From: Yersinia enterocolitica subsp. enterocolitica
Lineage (GTDB): Bacteria; Pseudomonadota; Gammaproteobacteria; Enterobacterales; Enterobacteriaceae
DNA length: 64,000 bases
Direction of reading: 5' to 3'
Assembly: GCF_901472495.1 (NCBI RefSeq)
Contig: NZ_LR590469.1
Span: forward strand, 248,001-312,000
Made by a program: the position numbers and the translations under genes. Positions within the stretch are counted from its first letter, which is position 1, and each line of letters begins with the position of its first letter. The notes below the pieces were generated by a model that was given only the letters and a program-made list of their open reading frames with translations, was not told where the DNA came from and did not search any database. This document shows, piece by piece, positions 18,628 to 26,893 of the stretch.

Positions 18628-19137
18628 TCACTGATCTTCAAGATTGGCTTCGAGGAACCACAGGAATTTATCAAGGTCACGCGATGCAGCAGTAAACATG
18701 TCCGCGCTATCTTCATCTTTGACTTCTGTTATGGCTTTGCGCACAAAGTTCGCCACCACACCATAACGATCTGCTAACTCTTTCAGATGCTCTTGCACGC
18801 TATGAATACGAGTTGGATAGCTCTCCAACGGTGTTTTTTCAGTCACCAATTGTGCAGTACCGAGAGCAATGCCACCGAGTTGTACCGCGCGTTCTGCAAA
18901 GGTATCCAGATGATCATTGATGGTGGTGCGGAAGCCATCGAGCATTTCATGCACGGCGATAAAATTGGCACCGCGCATATTCCAGTGCGCTTGTTTGGTG
19001 ATAAGCGACAGATCGATAAACTGAATAACCAGCTCATTTAATAGTTTAATTGTCAGCGTTTTAGTATGTTCATCAACATCATTACGTGTATAGATAAGTT
19101 CGGAAGATTTTGCTTTTACCAGTTTTGCTGTACTCAT
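18628..19137 (-). CDS. dps: DNA-binding ferritin-like protein Dps
   Basis: 169 residues from ATG 19137 (MSTAKLVKAKSSELIYTRND); in-frame codons further upstream encode no family sequence. The lysine-bearing flexible N-terminus binds DNA. Ferroxidase residues are present: KQAHWNMRG, HEMLDGFRTTINDHLDTFAER. Twelve subunits form a shell that condenses DNA and stores iron, protecting starved or oxidatively stressed cells. Confidence 0.97.
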   Translation of the reverse strand: MSTAKLVKAKSSELIYTRNDVDEHTKTLTIKLLNELVIQFIDLSLITKQAHWNMRGANFIAVHEMLDGFRTTINDHLDTFAERAVQLGGIALGTAQLVTEKTPLESYPTRIHSVQEHLKELADRYGVVANFVRKAITEVKDEDSADMFTAASRDLDKFLWFLEANLEDQ

Positions 19138-19451
19138 AATAGGTATCCCTTTATTGAGTTGATTACCAATTTCTTCACCGCAATAAGTATAACAAAGATA
19201 TTTAATTTTGCAGGACAGATAGTGCCTATCAATTAAATAGCCCATTACTGAATCTGTTTGAAAGTGTAATTTAGTGTTTCATAAATAAAATATTATCATT
19301 CTTATTATTGCGTCCAATTGGTAATGACTATTACTATGATTTATATGTGTTTTTATATTTAAAATATAAATGGTTTTATAGGGTAACTATTTTATTGTGT
19401 TATATCAGTGCTGTAAGCCGGTAAATTAATTGAACCGGCATACTTAAAGGG
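19138..19451. other. intergenic region between tam and dps
   Basis: 314 AT-rich bases holding the dps promoter, no gene. A weak hairpin (GCCGGT at 19417 with ACCGGC ending 19439) after the tam stop may be a terminator. An AT-rich stretch near 19290 vaguely recalls a Fur box but is too poor to call. Confidence 0.4.
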
Positions 19452-20228
19452 TTATTTCAGCGCACGAGCAACAATAAATAAACGTGGAAATGCGAGTAAG
19501 CGCCGGCCATCCACTTGCTGTGGATATGCAGCATCAATAATAGTCAGGTAATCTTGTAGGAAATCCAATCGCATAGACTCAGCAAGCGGTTCAAGAAAAG
19601 GCCGTAAACCAGTCGCGCGCAGCCAATCAACAATCGCCTGTGCTGATGGCATCGGGTGGTAGTAGGTGGTGCGCCAAATATCGACTTGCTCAGCATGGGG
19701 GGCCAGTAAGTCATAATATTGATTTGCTGTGAGCACTTTGGCCCGCACAACTCCGGCCTCTTGCAGTGTTTGTTGCCACGGACCATTTTCGGCGACTTCC
19801 CGCATGGCTCTATGGCTGGGTTCATCCAGATTGTCCGGCATCTGCACCGCCAGTATTCCGTTGGCGGCCAGTTGAGAAAACAGATAAGGGAAGAGTTGCT
19901 GGTGGTCAGTTAGCCACTGGAGTGATGCATTGGCATAAATCAGGTCTTGCGGTTCTGCGGGTTGCCATTGGCGGATATCTGCTTCGAGAAAGACACAATC
20001 AGGCAAACGCTGTTGTGCACTGAGCAACATAGCGCGGGAATTATCAATCCCCATCAGTTGGGCGTCGGGGAAACGCTGGTGCAGCAGTTGAGTCGAGTTA
20101 CCTGGCCCACAGCCTAAGTCGCTGATACGTAGCGGTATTGTCGCTGGAATATGGGCCAGCAGATCGCGAGCGGGGCGGGTGCGTTCTGCTTCAAATTGGC
20201 GATATAAATCGGGATCCCAGTCTTGCAT
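19452..20228 (-). CDS. tam: trans-aconitate 2-methyltransferase
   Basis: 258 residues; E. coli Tam is about 252. MQDWDPDLYRQFEAERTRPARDLL is the typical start, and motif I of the SAM fold is ISDLGCGPGNST, followed by GIDNSRAML. It methyl-esterifies trans-aconitate, an inhibitory by-product of the citrate cycle. It begins 24 bases after the anti-sigma gene, so it is probably the last gene of the fasciclin/sigma operon, an unusual setting. Confidence 0.93.
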   Translation of the reverse strand: MQDWDPDLYRQFEAERTRPARDLLAHIPATIPLRISDLGCGPGNSTQLLHQRFPDAQLMGIDNSRAMLLSAQQRLPDCVFLEADIRQWQPAEPQDLIYANASLQWLTDHQQLFPYLFSQLAANGILAVQMPDNLDEPSHRAMREVAENGPWQQTLQEAGVVRAKVLTANQYYDLLAPHAEQVDIWRTTYYHPMPSAQAIVDWLRATGLRPFLEPLAESMRLDFLQDYLTIIDAAYPQQVDGRRLLAFPRLFIVARALK

Positions 20229-20252
20229 GTATGGCCTCCGGTGGAAAAAGTC

Positions 20253-20918
20253 TTACAGATTTTGTAATGGCCCGCTGAATAACACCGCCCCAGTCGGTTG
20301 GCCGGTAGGTGACCCGCCATGGGGTTCCAAACTGATTGCCAGTAAGGAATGGGCGGTTAACGGATTGTCTGCCAGTGCCAGTTGTGTCGCGCCTTGGGGA
20401 TGTAATATTCCCAGTGAATGGGGCTTTTCCCCAACAGGAATACTCCATAATTCAAGGCTGTTGCTATCACTGACGGTCACCGGATTCAATGGTGTTAATG
20501 TCAAACTACGGGTTGATTTATCCAGACTGACAACCCATTGGCCGCTCTGCTGGCTATTGGACAGCACAGCCACCGGTATAGCAGCCGGTGGTTCGACTAA
20601 TAACCTCGGTATGAGCAATATTGCTGCCAGGCCCGCAGCGACGGCCCAACCGGCATAAGACCAAGGGTTTCGCTTCATGTGGCGGATATTGATCGGTGGT
20701 AACTGCAACTCCAGCCGTTTCCAAACGCGCTCAGGTGGCTCTAACGGGGCGAGCTGATTATCAAGTTGAGTCAATAGGCTTTGCCAACTGGCAACATCCG
20801 CTGCCAGCCGAGGGTCGCGGCGGACTCTGCGTTCAAAACGCATCCGAGCCAGCCCGCGTAGGGTGCCCAGTGCATACTCTGCGGCGAGTGCTGAGTCATA
20901 TTCGCATCTGTTTTTCAT
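20253..20918 (-). CDS. RskA/ChrR-type transmembrane anti-sigma factor
   Basis: 221 residues. The N-terminal part (about 1-75, AAEYALGTLRGLARMRFERR) is the cytoplasmic sigma-binding domain. A single membrane segment follows at about 86-107 (SYAGWAVAAGLAAILLI), then a periplasmic RskA domain ending with the family motif PTGAVLFSG. It overlaps the sigma gene by 4 bases, so the two are translationally coupled. It should hold the ECF sigma factor at the inner membrane until proteolysis releases it. Confidence 0.9.
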   Translation of the reverse strand: MKNRCEYDSALAAEYALGTLRGLARMRFERRVRRDPRLAADVASWQSLLTQLDNQLAPLEPPERVWKRLELQLPPINIRHMKRNPWSYAGWAVAAGLAAILLIPRLLVEPPAAIPVAVLSNSQQSGQWVVSLDKSTRSLTLTPLNPVTVSDSNSLELWSIPVGEKPHSLGILHPQGATQLALADNPLTAHSLLAISLEPHGGSPTGQPTGAVLFSGPLQNL

Positions 20919-21469
20919 AAGCCTACACAGTCCTTTAGGTGGTCCAGTGCACGACGTATCCAGCTTTTTATCGTACCGAGGGGGTGCTGTAAATGAACAG
21001 AGATTTCCCCATGAGAAAGCCCTTGATAATAAGCCAGCATAATACTTTGGCGCTGCTCAACGGGCAGATGTGTTAGACAATCGGCTAGTTGTTTAGCCTC
21101 ACTGTCTTGCTGCAATTGCGCCAGTGGTGTCAGTGTGTTGTCGGTTAGCGAGTCGGTTTCGTCATCGTCTAGTGATTGCAGACGATTATCACTGCCTCGC
21201 ATCAGGTCGATAGCCCGGTGGCGAACAATATGAGTTAACCAGGTGAGTGGCGCACTGAGTTGTGCATTGTAATGGCCGGCCCGGTTCCAGACAGTGAGAA
21301 AACTGTCGTGTAAAACTTCTTCTGCCCGGGCGGGATTACGCAACATGCGTTGGGCGACCGCGAATAATCGAGGGGATGTGAGACGGTAAAGCTTTTCAAA
21401 AGCGGACTGATCGCCTTGAGCAATGGCATCTATCAGCCCGACCTGCTGTTCCACAGAACATTCATTCAT
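20915..21469 (-). CDS. ECF RNA polymerase sigma factor, SigK-like
   Basis: 184 residues from ATG 21469, which has AGGGA 11 bases upstream. Region 2 shows FEKLYRLTSPRLFAVAQRML and WLTHIVRHRAIDLMR; region 4 shows LPVEQRQSIMLAYYQGLSHGEIS with HPLGTIKSWIRRAL, its helix-turn-helix. With its RskA-type partner it matches the SigK group. It follows the fasciclin gene by 61 bases. Probably autoregulates the operon. Confidence 0.92.
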   Translation of the reverse strand: MNECSVEQQVGLIDAIAQGDQSAFEKLYRLTSPRLFAVAQRMLRNPARAEEVLHDSFLTVWNRAGHYNAQLSAPLTWLTHIVRHRAIDLMRGSDNRLQSLDDDETDSLTDNTLTPLAQLQQDSEAKQLADCLTHLPVEQRQSIMLAYYQGLSHGEISVHLQHPLGTIKSWIRRALDHLKDCVGL

Positions 21470-21530
21470 GCGCCAATCCCTAAAAAAACCATCAGGTGCA
21501 GTGAGACACTGCACCCAGTATAGACCGGTT

Positions 21531-22091
21531 TTATTTAGGCATCAGGACAGTATCAATAACATCGATCACACCATTTTTCTGTTGTACATCATAGGTACTG
21601 ATATTCGCGATGTTACCTTTTCCATCTTTAATCTGAATATTATGTGGCCCATTATTCATAATCCATAATGGCTGGCCATTGACCGTTTTCAGCTCGGCAG
21701 TCCCGCCTCCGGCCTTGATTTTACTTTCCAGTTGTTTCATATCGTACTTCCCGGCCACTACGTGATAGGTCAGGATTTGCGTGAGCAAGGCTTTATTTTC
21801 TGGTTTGACCAAATTTTCAACCGTACCTGCGGGCAACTTGGCAAAGGCGGCATTGGTGGGCGCAAACACGGTAAAAGGCCCAGCCCCTTGTAGGGTATCC
21901 ACCAATCCGGCAGCTTTAACTGCGGCAACCAAGGTGGTGTGATCTTTTGAGTTGACTGCATTCTCGATAATATTTTTGCTTGGGCGCATCGACGCGCCCC
22001 CCACCATGACAGTGTCAGACATCATGGCGGCCATAGAAACACTGCTGAATACTAAAGAAGCACAGATAGCGGTACGAATAAGCGTTTTCAT
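21531..22091 (-). CDS. secreted fasciclin (FAS1) domain protein
   Basis: 186 residues with signal peptide (MKTLIRTAICASLVFSSVSMA). One FAS1 domain fills the rest: DHTTLVAAVKAAGLVDTLQG, then the H1 motif GPFTVFAPTNAAFAKLP, and the H2 motif YHVVAGKYD. FAS1 domains mediate adhesion. It is the first gene of a run fasciclin - sigma - anti-sigma - tam. In mycobacteria SigK/RskA control fasciclin-like antigens MPT70/MPT83, so the pairing is probably regulatory. Confidence 0.93.
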   Translation of the reverse strand: MKTLIRTAICASLVFSSVSMAAMMSDTVMVGGASMRPSKNIIENAVNSKDHTTLVAAVKAAGLVDTLQGAGPFTVFAPTNAAFAKLPAGTVENLVKPENKALLTQILTYHVVAGKYDMKQLESKIKAGGGTAELKTVNGQPLWIMNNGPHNIQIKDGKGNIANISTYDVQQKNGVIDVIDTVLMPK

Positions 22092-22187
22092 AATGTATTC
22101 CTGTAGGTTGAGGTGAAGCCTTGCCTCACATCTACCTATACGAATCAGCAGGGTGTTTTGGATGCAAAAAAAGTGAAAAATAATGAA

Positions 22188-22222
22188 TAAAAAAAGCCAA
22201 CCCGCGTAATGACTGGGCTGGC
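22188..22222 (-). terminator. intrinsic terminator of the rhtA-acetyltransferase unit
   Basis: On the minus strand GCCAGCCC pairs with GGGTTGGC (one G-U pair; plus coordinates 22215-22222 and 22196-22203), followed by TTTTTTTATT. Confidence 0.8.
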
Positions 22223-22268
22223 GTGCTATTCATAAATCTGTCTTTGGCGGGGAACTGCGTGTTCAGCG

Positions 22269-22760
22269 CTAATTAGGGAGCAAAGCTCGATGCATCACAT
22301 AGGCATCCACATAACCCAATTGGCTGTGATTAAACGCGCCAGGCAGTGTGGCGATAATCTCAAAGCCCAGTTTTTGCCACAGGGCAACTGCCAGCGTATT
22401 GGTGCTAACCACAAAGTTAAACTGTATGGCTCGATAACCGAGAGCGGTTGCCTGCTTGATGCAATGTAGCCCCAGTGCTTTGCCGATACCCAGACCGCGG
22501 GCTTCTCCATCAACCATAAAGGATGCATTGGCGACATGGTTACCGAGGCCACGCTGGTTATCGATTAATTTGTACATGCCGACAACTCGCCCCTCGTGCA
22601 CAGCTACCCAGCACCGAACTCCTGCGCCAAACCAGTAATCATAGGCATCTTGTTCGGGAGTCTCTGGTGTGAATACATAGGTGTCGCCGCTACTGATTAC
22701 CGCCTGAAACAGCGGCCAAATTTCAGCAAAATCGGCGGCTGCTGCCATTCTGATTTCCAT
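22269..22760 (-). CDS. GNAT-family N-acetyltransferase
   Basis: 163 residues from ATG 22760, preceded by AGGAACC. Typical GNAT order: MEIRMAAAADFAEIWPLF at the start, then the acetyl-CoA loop ARGLGIGKALG (Q/RxxGxG/A) at about residue 95, and NTLAVALWQKLGFEIIATLPGAF near the end. Substrate unknown. It starts 13 bases after the rhtA stop, so the two are co-transcribed. Confidence 0.88.
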   Translation of the reverse strand: MEIRMAAAADFAEIWPLFQAVISSGDTYVFTPETPEQDAYDYWFGAGVRCWVAVHEGRVVGMYKLIDNQRGLGNHVANASFMVDGEARGLGIGKALGLHCIKQATALGYRAIQFNFVVSTNTLAVALWQKLGFEIIATLPGAFNHSQLGYVDAYVMHRALLPN

Positions 22761-22773
22761 ATTTGGTTCCTGT

Positions 22774-23661
22774 TTAAGCAATTTCGTCAATCTGCGGTTT
22801 AGATTTTATGGTCAGAGTCGCGCCAATGGAGGCGCTGATAATTGATGCCAGAGCTAGCCACTGAATCAGCGTCAGATGTTCATTTAAGAATATCAGCCCT
22901 GAAATTGCCGCCAATGCCGGTTCTAAGCTCATTAATGTGCCAAATGTACGAGTAGGCAGGCGGGTCAATGCGACCATTTCCAGTGAGTAGGGCAAGGCGG
23001 TAGACAGAATAGCGACGGCTAAAGCAACCGGTAAAATGGCTGGGTCGAACAGTGCCAGGCCGTTATAAGCCACTCCAATCGGGCAGAAAACCAGCGCAGC
23101 AATTAAAGAGCCAACAGCCACCGTCCCTGGCCCATGATCACCGCCAGCTTTTTGCCCTGAAATAATATAAAGCGCCCAGCAGGCACCCGCACCCAGAGCA
23201 CAAGCTGCACCAAATAAATCAATGCTTCCGATGCTGCTGCCCAGAGGTAATAGGAACCAGAGGCCCAGAATCGCCAATCCTACCCAGATAAAATCAACTG
23301 GACGACGCGAAGATAACATGGCGACTGCCAACGGGCCGGTGAATTCCAAGGCGACGGCAATACCTAATGGCACCGTTTTTAATGAGAGGTAAAAAAGGAA
23401 ATTCATTCCACCTAAGGTCACCCCATAGACCAGCAAGGGTAACCGGCTGCCCGCTTCAAATCGCATCCGCCAGGGTTTAAAGATGATAAACAGAATCAGT
23501 GTGCCGATACCAAGTCGTAACGACGTTATCCCTTGTGCGCCAACCAGCGGGAACAGACTTTTCGCCAACGATGCGCCACTTTGTATTGAGATCATGGCGA
23601 TCACGAGCAAGAAAATGGGGAGTAACGGGAGTGAATGTTTGGATGGAGGAGACAAAGACAT
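22774..23661 (-). CDS. rhtA: threonine/homoserine exporter RhtA
   Basis: 295 residues from ATG 23661, the E. coli length. About ten membrane segments and two EamA repeats. QSGASLAKSLFPLVGAQG and TALPYSLEMVALTRLPTR are diagnostic of RhtA. It exports threonine and homoserine across the inner membrane. Its place next to ompX and dps is conserved with E. coli. Confidence 0.95.
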   Translation of the reverse strand: MSLSPPSKHSLPLLPIFLLVIAMISIQSGASLAKSLFPLVGAQGITSLRLGIGTLILFIIFKPWRMRFEAGSRLPLLVYGVTLGGMNFLFYLSLKTVPLGIAVALEFTGPLAVAMLSSRRPVDFIWVGLAILGLWFLLPLGSSIGSIDLFGAACALGAGACWALYIISGQKAGGDHGPGTVAVGSLIAALVFCPIGVAYNGLALFDPAILPVALAVAILSTALPYSLEMVALTRLPTRTFGTLMSLEPALAAISGLIFLNEHLTLIQWLALASIISASIGATLTIKSKPQIDEIA

Positions 23662-24063
23662 CCTGTTGAGCCTCAAAGAAGATAGTAAGTAGCAATCCTT
23701 GCCAGTGTAAATGAAATGTCGATTGAGTGTTTAAAAATTACCGCCAGACATAACAAAGATGAAAAAAAAGAAAAAATAAATCATCACTATCTAATAACGC
23801 TGATTTTTGAAGCGTTTTTTGATGTTTTTTTGAACGTTAAAAATAAGAATAGTCTGGAATGGCTTGTGGTGATTGATGTCACAAAAAGGAGTAACATAGC
23901 CAAAATTTACAAGTGTATTAGTAAGATAGATGATACTTGAAACTCTTTGTTACACCAAATAAATGATTAGACAATCATTAGTAAGCAGAGTTTCACGCTA
24001 CTTTTTGTTATAATTTCATGGTGTTTTAGTTTCACTTAAAAATTTGCGTCTTTCGAGGTGGTT
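23662..24063. other. intergenic region rhtA-ompX
   Basis: 402 AT-rich bases carrying divergent promoters for rhtA and ompX. A 74-codon frame at 23716-23940 is Lys/Asn/Ile-rich with no ribosome site and looks like chance. No small RNA gene could be supported. Confidence 0.5.
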
Positions 24064-24591
24064 ATGAATAAAATTGCATGTCTTTCAGCTGTAGCAGCTT
24101 GTGTATTAGCAGTGACCGCAGGTTCAGCCTTTGCAGGTCAAAGCACCGTTTCTGGTGGTTATGCCCAGAGCGATTATCAGGGTGTTGCTAACAAATCTTC
24201 AGGCTTCAACCTGAAGTACCGTTACGAGTGGAGTGATTCTCAACTGGGTTATATCACCTCTTTCACTCACACTGAAAAAAGCAGCTTCGGCGATAGCGCG
24301 TCTGTTTACAACAAAGCACAATACAACGCCATCACTGCTGGTCCAGCTTACCGTATCAACGATTGGGCTAGCGTTTATGGCCTGGTCGGTGTGGGTTATG
24401 GCCGTTTCAGCCAGAACTACCCAACATCTGCTAGCGACAAAAACAGCACCAGCGATTACGGCTTCACTTATGGTGCGGGTATGCAGTTTAACCCAATGCA
24501 AAATGTTGCTCTGGACGTTTCTTACGAACAGAGTCGCATCCGTAACGTTGACGTTGGTACTTGGGTTGCTGGCGTTGGTTACACTTTCTAA
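24064..24591 (+). CDS. ompX: outer-membrane protein OmpX (Ail/Lom family)
   Basis: 175 residues from ATG 24064, preceded by GAGGTGG. Signal peptide MNKIACLSAVAACVLAVTAGSAFA, mature start GQSTVSGGYAQSDYQG, C-terminal VAGVGYTF with the terminal Phe for BAM recognition. It is an eight-stranded barrel. The location beside rhtA marks it as OmpX rather than the virulence paralogue Ail. Confidence 0.95.
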   Translation: MNKIACLSAVAACVLAVTAGSAFAGQSTVSGGYAQSDYQGVANKSSGFNLKYRYEWSDSQLGYITSFTHTEKSSFGDSASVYNKAQYNAITAGPAYRINDWASVYGLVGVGYGRFSQNYPTSASDKNSTSDYGFTYGAGMQFNPMQNVALDVSYEQSRIRNVDVGTWVAGVGYTF

Positions 24592-24645
24592 GCAACAGCT
24601 TAGGATGATCAGCATTCATCTTTAAAGGTGAATTCTGTATTTGAT

Positions 24646-24674
24646 AAAAAATCCGCTTTCGGGCGGATTTTTTT
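24646..24674 (+). terminator. intrinsic terminator after ompX
   Basis: AAAATCCGC at 24648-24656 pairs with GCGGATTTT at 24663-24671, then more T. A-rich flank also allows termination on the minus strand for the neighbouring hydrolase. Confidence 0.9.
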
Positions 24675-24712
24675 CGTCTGTCATAGCGATAGTTTTGATG
24701 GATAACTAAAAA

Positions 24713-25405
24713 TTACCTAACTGCATTCGCTGCATCAGTAATTAAATCAATGATTTGTTGTGGATGTGATAGATGGGCTGAGTGGCTAGAAGGGAGTTCA
24801 ACCACTTTCTGCGCCTGAATTCGTTTGGCGAAGTCGCATTGTGTTTCAACTGGCAGCATTCTGTCTTCCGTTGAAATCTGATACCAACAGGGTTTGACTC
24901 GCCAGGCCGGTTGAGCAGACTTATCAGTAAAAATACGAGCCGCTAAAGGTTTTTGCGTCAGGGCCATTACTAGCGCTTCACTTTCATCAATATCCTGACA
25001 CATATTCTCGTGGAACTGGTCTGTATCGATCCATAAAAAGCCATTATCGTCAGGGCGAATGTAAGCTGCGCCTACCGGCGGTTTACGCAATGCATAAGTA
25101 CTGGATAAGCTTTCACCGGCATCCGGTGCGAAAGCAGCGAGATAAACCATCCCGACAACATTTTGCAAATGCCCAACTTGGGTAATCACCATTCCACCGT
25201 ATGAGTGGCCGACTAATAATGTTGGGCCATACAATGCCGTTGTTAGCTTGATGGTGCGCTCGACATCATCAGCCAACGAGGTTAACGGATTTTGTATTGC
25301 AATAACCCTGTGGCCCAACGCGTGTAAGGCTGGAATAATATGCCGCCATTGTGAGCCATCAGCCCACGCGCCATGTACTAATAAAATATTAAGTTTTGCT
25401 GCCAT
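24713..25405 (-). CDS. alpha/beta-hydrolase fold protein
   Basis: 230 residues, no signal peptide. LVHGAWADGSQW forms the oxyanion loop, the nucleophile elbow is GHSYGG (about residue 67), and SSHSAHLSHP supplies the catalytic His near the end. It resembles small esterase/salicylate-esterase-like hydrolases common in Enterobacterales. Substrate unknown. Confidence 0.87.
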   Translation of the reverse strand: MAAKLNILLVHGAWADGSQWRHIIPALHALGHRVIAIQNPLTSLADDVERTIKLTTALYGPTLLVGHSYGGMVITQVGHLQNVVGMVYLAAFAPDAGESLSSTYALRKPPVGAAYIRPDDNGFLWIDTDQFHENMCQDIDESEALVMALTQKPLAARIFTDKSAQPAWRVKPCWYQISTEDRMLPVETQCDFAKRIQAQKVVELPSSHSAHLSHPQQIIDLITDAANAVR

Positions 25406-25900
25406 ATTTCCCCCAAGGCGGGTATTAAGCGGTGCATAATATCCTTATGCGGAAACACTATTCTTGACGAATAACAACTTCTACTCATCTAAGGTGCTGT
25501 TGTTAATTGAAAGGTCAGTTCATTGTTATATGTTATTAACATTAACAAGGTCTGTTGCTGGCTATAAGTATAAAGTAATGAGGGTTAATATCTTTAAGAT
25601 AAAGACGAAAATGAAACGATAAATTAATCTATTGAAATGTTAATTAGCACTATAAAATCTCTTATAGTCAAAAACATCTTACTTTATATAAGTAAAAACA
25701 AGACATTAACAATTCTTTTTATTTTTCTATTACAGCGCAATTTACTGGTAAAAATGGAATAATATGGCACACTCTTATTAGCTATGATCTATATTCACTG
25801 TTCATACCCTGATTTACATATCAAGCTGAATAAATAACGATAAAATTTTATAAAACAGTTAGTTACTATAAAATAAGTAGTTAAAAAATAGGTTGTGACC
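25406..25900. other. AT-rich intergenic region
   Basis: 495 bases without a gene. Composition is markedly AT-rich from 25500 onward. I see no repeat, terminator or recognisable operator; it must contain divergent promoters for the hydrolase and the cation transporter. Confidence 0.45.
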
Positions 25901-26839
25901 ATGACGACACTCAGTGAACAAGCAGCACCTATGCTGCATGATACTAAACTTGAGCAACAGATTTTGCGGCGCTCGATTTTTTGTACTTTATTCATTGCCA
26001 TTATGGGGATTATTTTCGGTATTGTATGCGGGTCGATGTCGATAATTTTCGATGGAATGTTCTCTGCTTTAGATGCAGGTATGTGCAGTTTATCTCTATT
26101 AGTTTCCCGATTGCTTGGCCAACCCAATAGCCGCCGTTTTCAATATGGTTTCTGGCATGTAGAACCTCTGGTATTAGCTTTCAATGGCAGTCTACTGGCC
26201 TTCCTTTGTCTGTATGCTTTTGTTAACGCGATTAAAGGTATTATTGATGGCGGACGTGAATTAGAACTAGGTTGGGCTATTGTGTATGCTTTGGTTGTGA
26301 GTATTTTCTGTTTTACTATCTTTTTAAAGCAACGCCGTTTGAATAAACGTGTTAAGTCCGAGCTAATCGCATTGGATACCAAAAGTTGGCTGATGTCGGC
26401 GTGTATCAGCTCTGCTTTATTAGTGGCTTTTTTACTTTCCTGGAGTATGGAAGGCACGGGTTATGAACATTTGATTGTTTATACTGACCCTGCGGTACTG
26501 GCGCTGTTAACACTGATATTGATATCTGTTCCGATAAAGACCGTCATCGCGGCTGTCCGTGAAGTATTACAAATGACACCGGATACACTAGACGCCTCGA
26601 TGGAAAGTTTGATGGATAAACTGATGGCGAAATATCAATTTATCGATTATTCGCATTACGCTACCCGCATCGGCCGTGGCTTATTTGTTGAGATTCATGT
26701 GGTTATTCCACCAGAAATGGAAAACAGCGGCGTGTCTTATTTTGACAAAATACGCGATGAAATTTCTCACGCGATTGGTGAGTCAGGCCCACATCGCTGG
26801 TTAACCATCTCATTCACGCGCAATCCTAAATGGTTGTAG
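25901..26839 (+). CDS. cation diffusion facilitator-type efflux protein
   Basis: 312 residues from ATG 25901 with AGG upstream (a GTG two codons earlier is also possible). Six hydrophobic segments; segment 2 contains SIIFDGMFSALDAGMCSL and FQYGFWHVEPL follows, in place of the HxxxD and GxxxxE motifs of standard CDF proteins, so metal-site chemistry may differ. The C-terminal cytoplasmic domain ends with HRWLTISFTRNPKWL. Metal or other substrate is uncertain. Confidence 0.8.
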   Translation: MTTLSEQAAPMLHDTKLEQQILRRSIFCTLFIAIMGIIFGIVCGSMSIIFDGMFSALDAGMCSLSLLVSRLLGQPNSRRFQYGFWHVEPLVLAFNGSLLAFLCLYAFVNAIKGIIDGGRELELGWAIVYALVVSIFCFTIFLKQRRLNKRVKSELIALDTKSWLMSACISSALLVAFLLSWSMEGTGYEHLIVYTDPAVLALLTLILISVPIKTVIAAVREVLQMTPDTLDASMESLMDKLMAKYQFIDYSHYATRIGRGLFVEIHVVIPPEMENSGVSYFDKIRDEISHAIGESGPHRWLTISFTRNPKWL

Positions 26840-26893
26840 CGTAAACAGTCATAAGTTAGGTGGTTTATATTAACTAACCCTAGGGTAATAAAG

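Noticed and set aside
19280..19320. Fur-like AT-rich stretch upstream of dps
   Set aside because: Only loosely similar to the 19-bp Fur consensus; common by chance in AT-rich DNA.
23716..23940. 74-codon frame upstream of ompX
   Set aside because: Low-complexity Lys/Asn/Ile composition in an AT-rich promoter region, no ribosome site, no recognisable family.
24199..24615. Long frame antisense to ompX
   Set aside because: Mirror frame of a strongly codon-biased gene; no start signal or family features.
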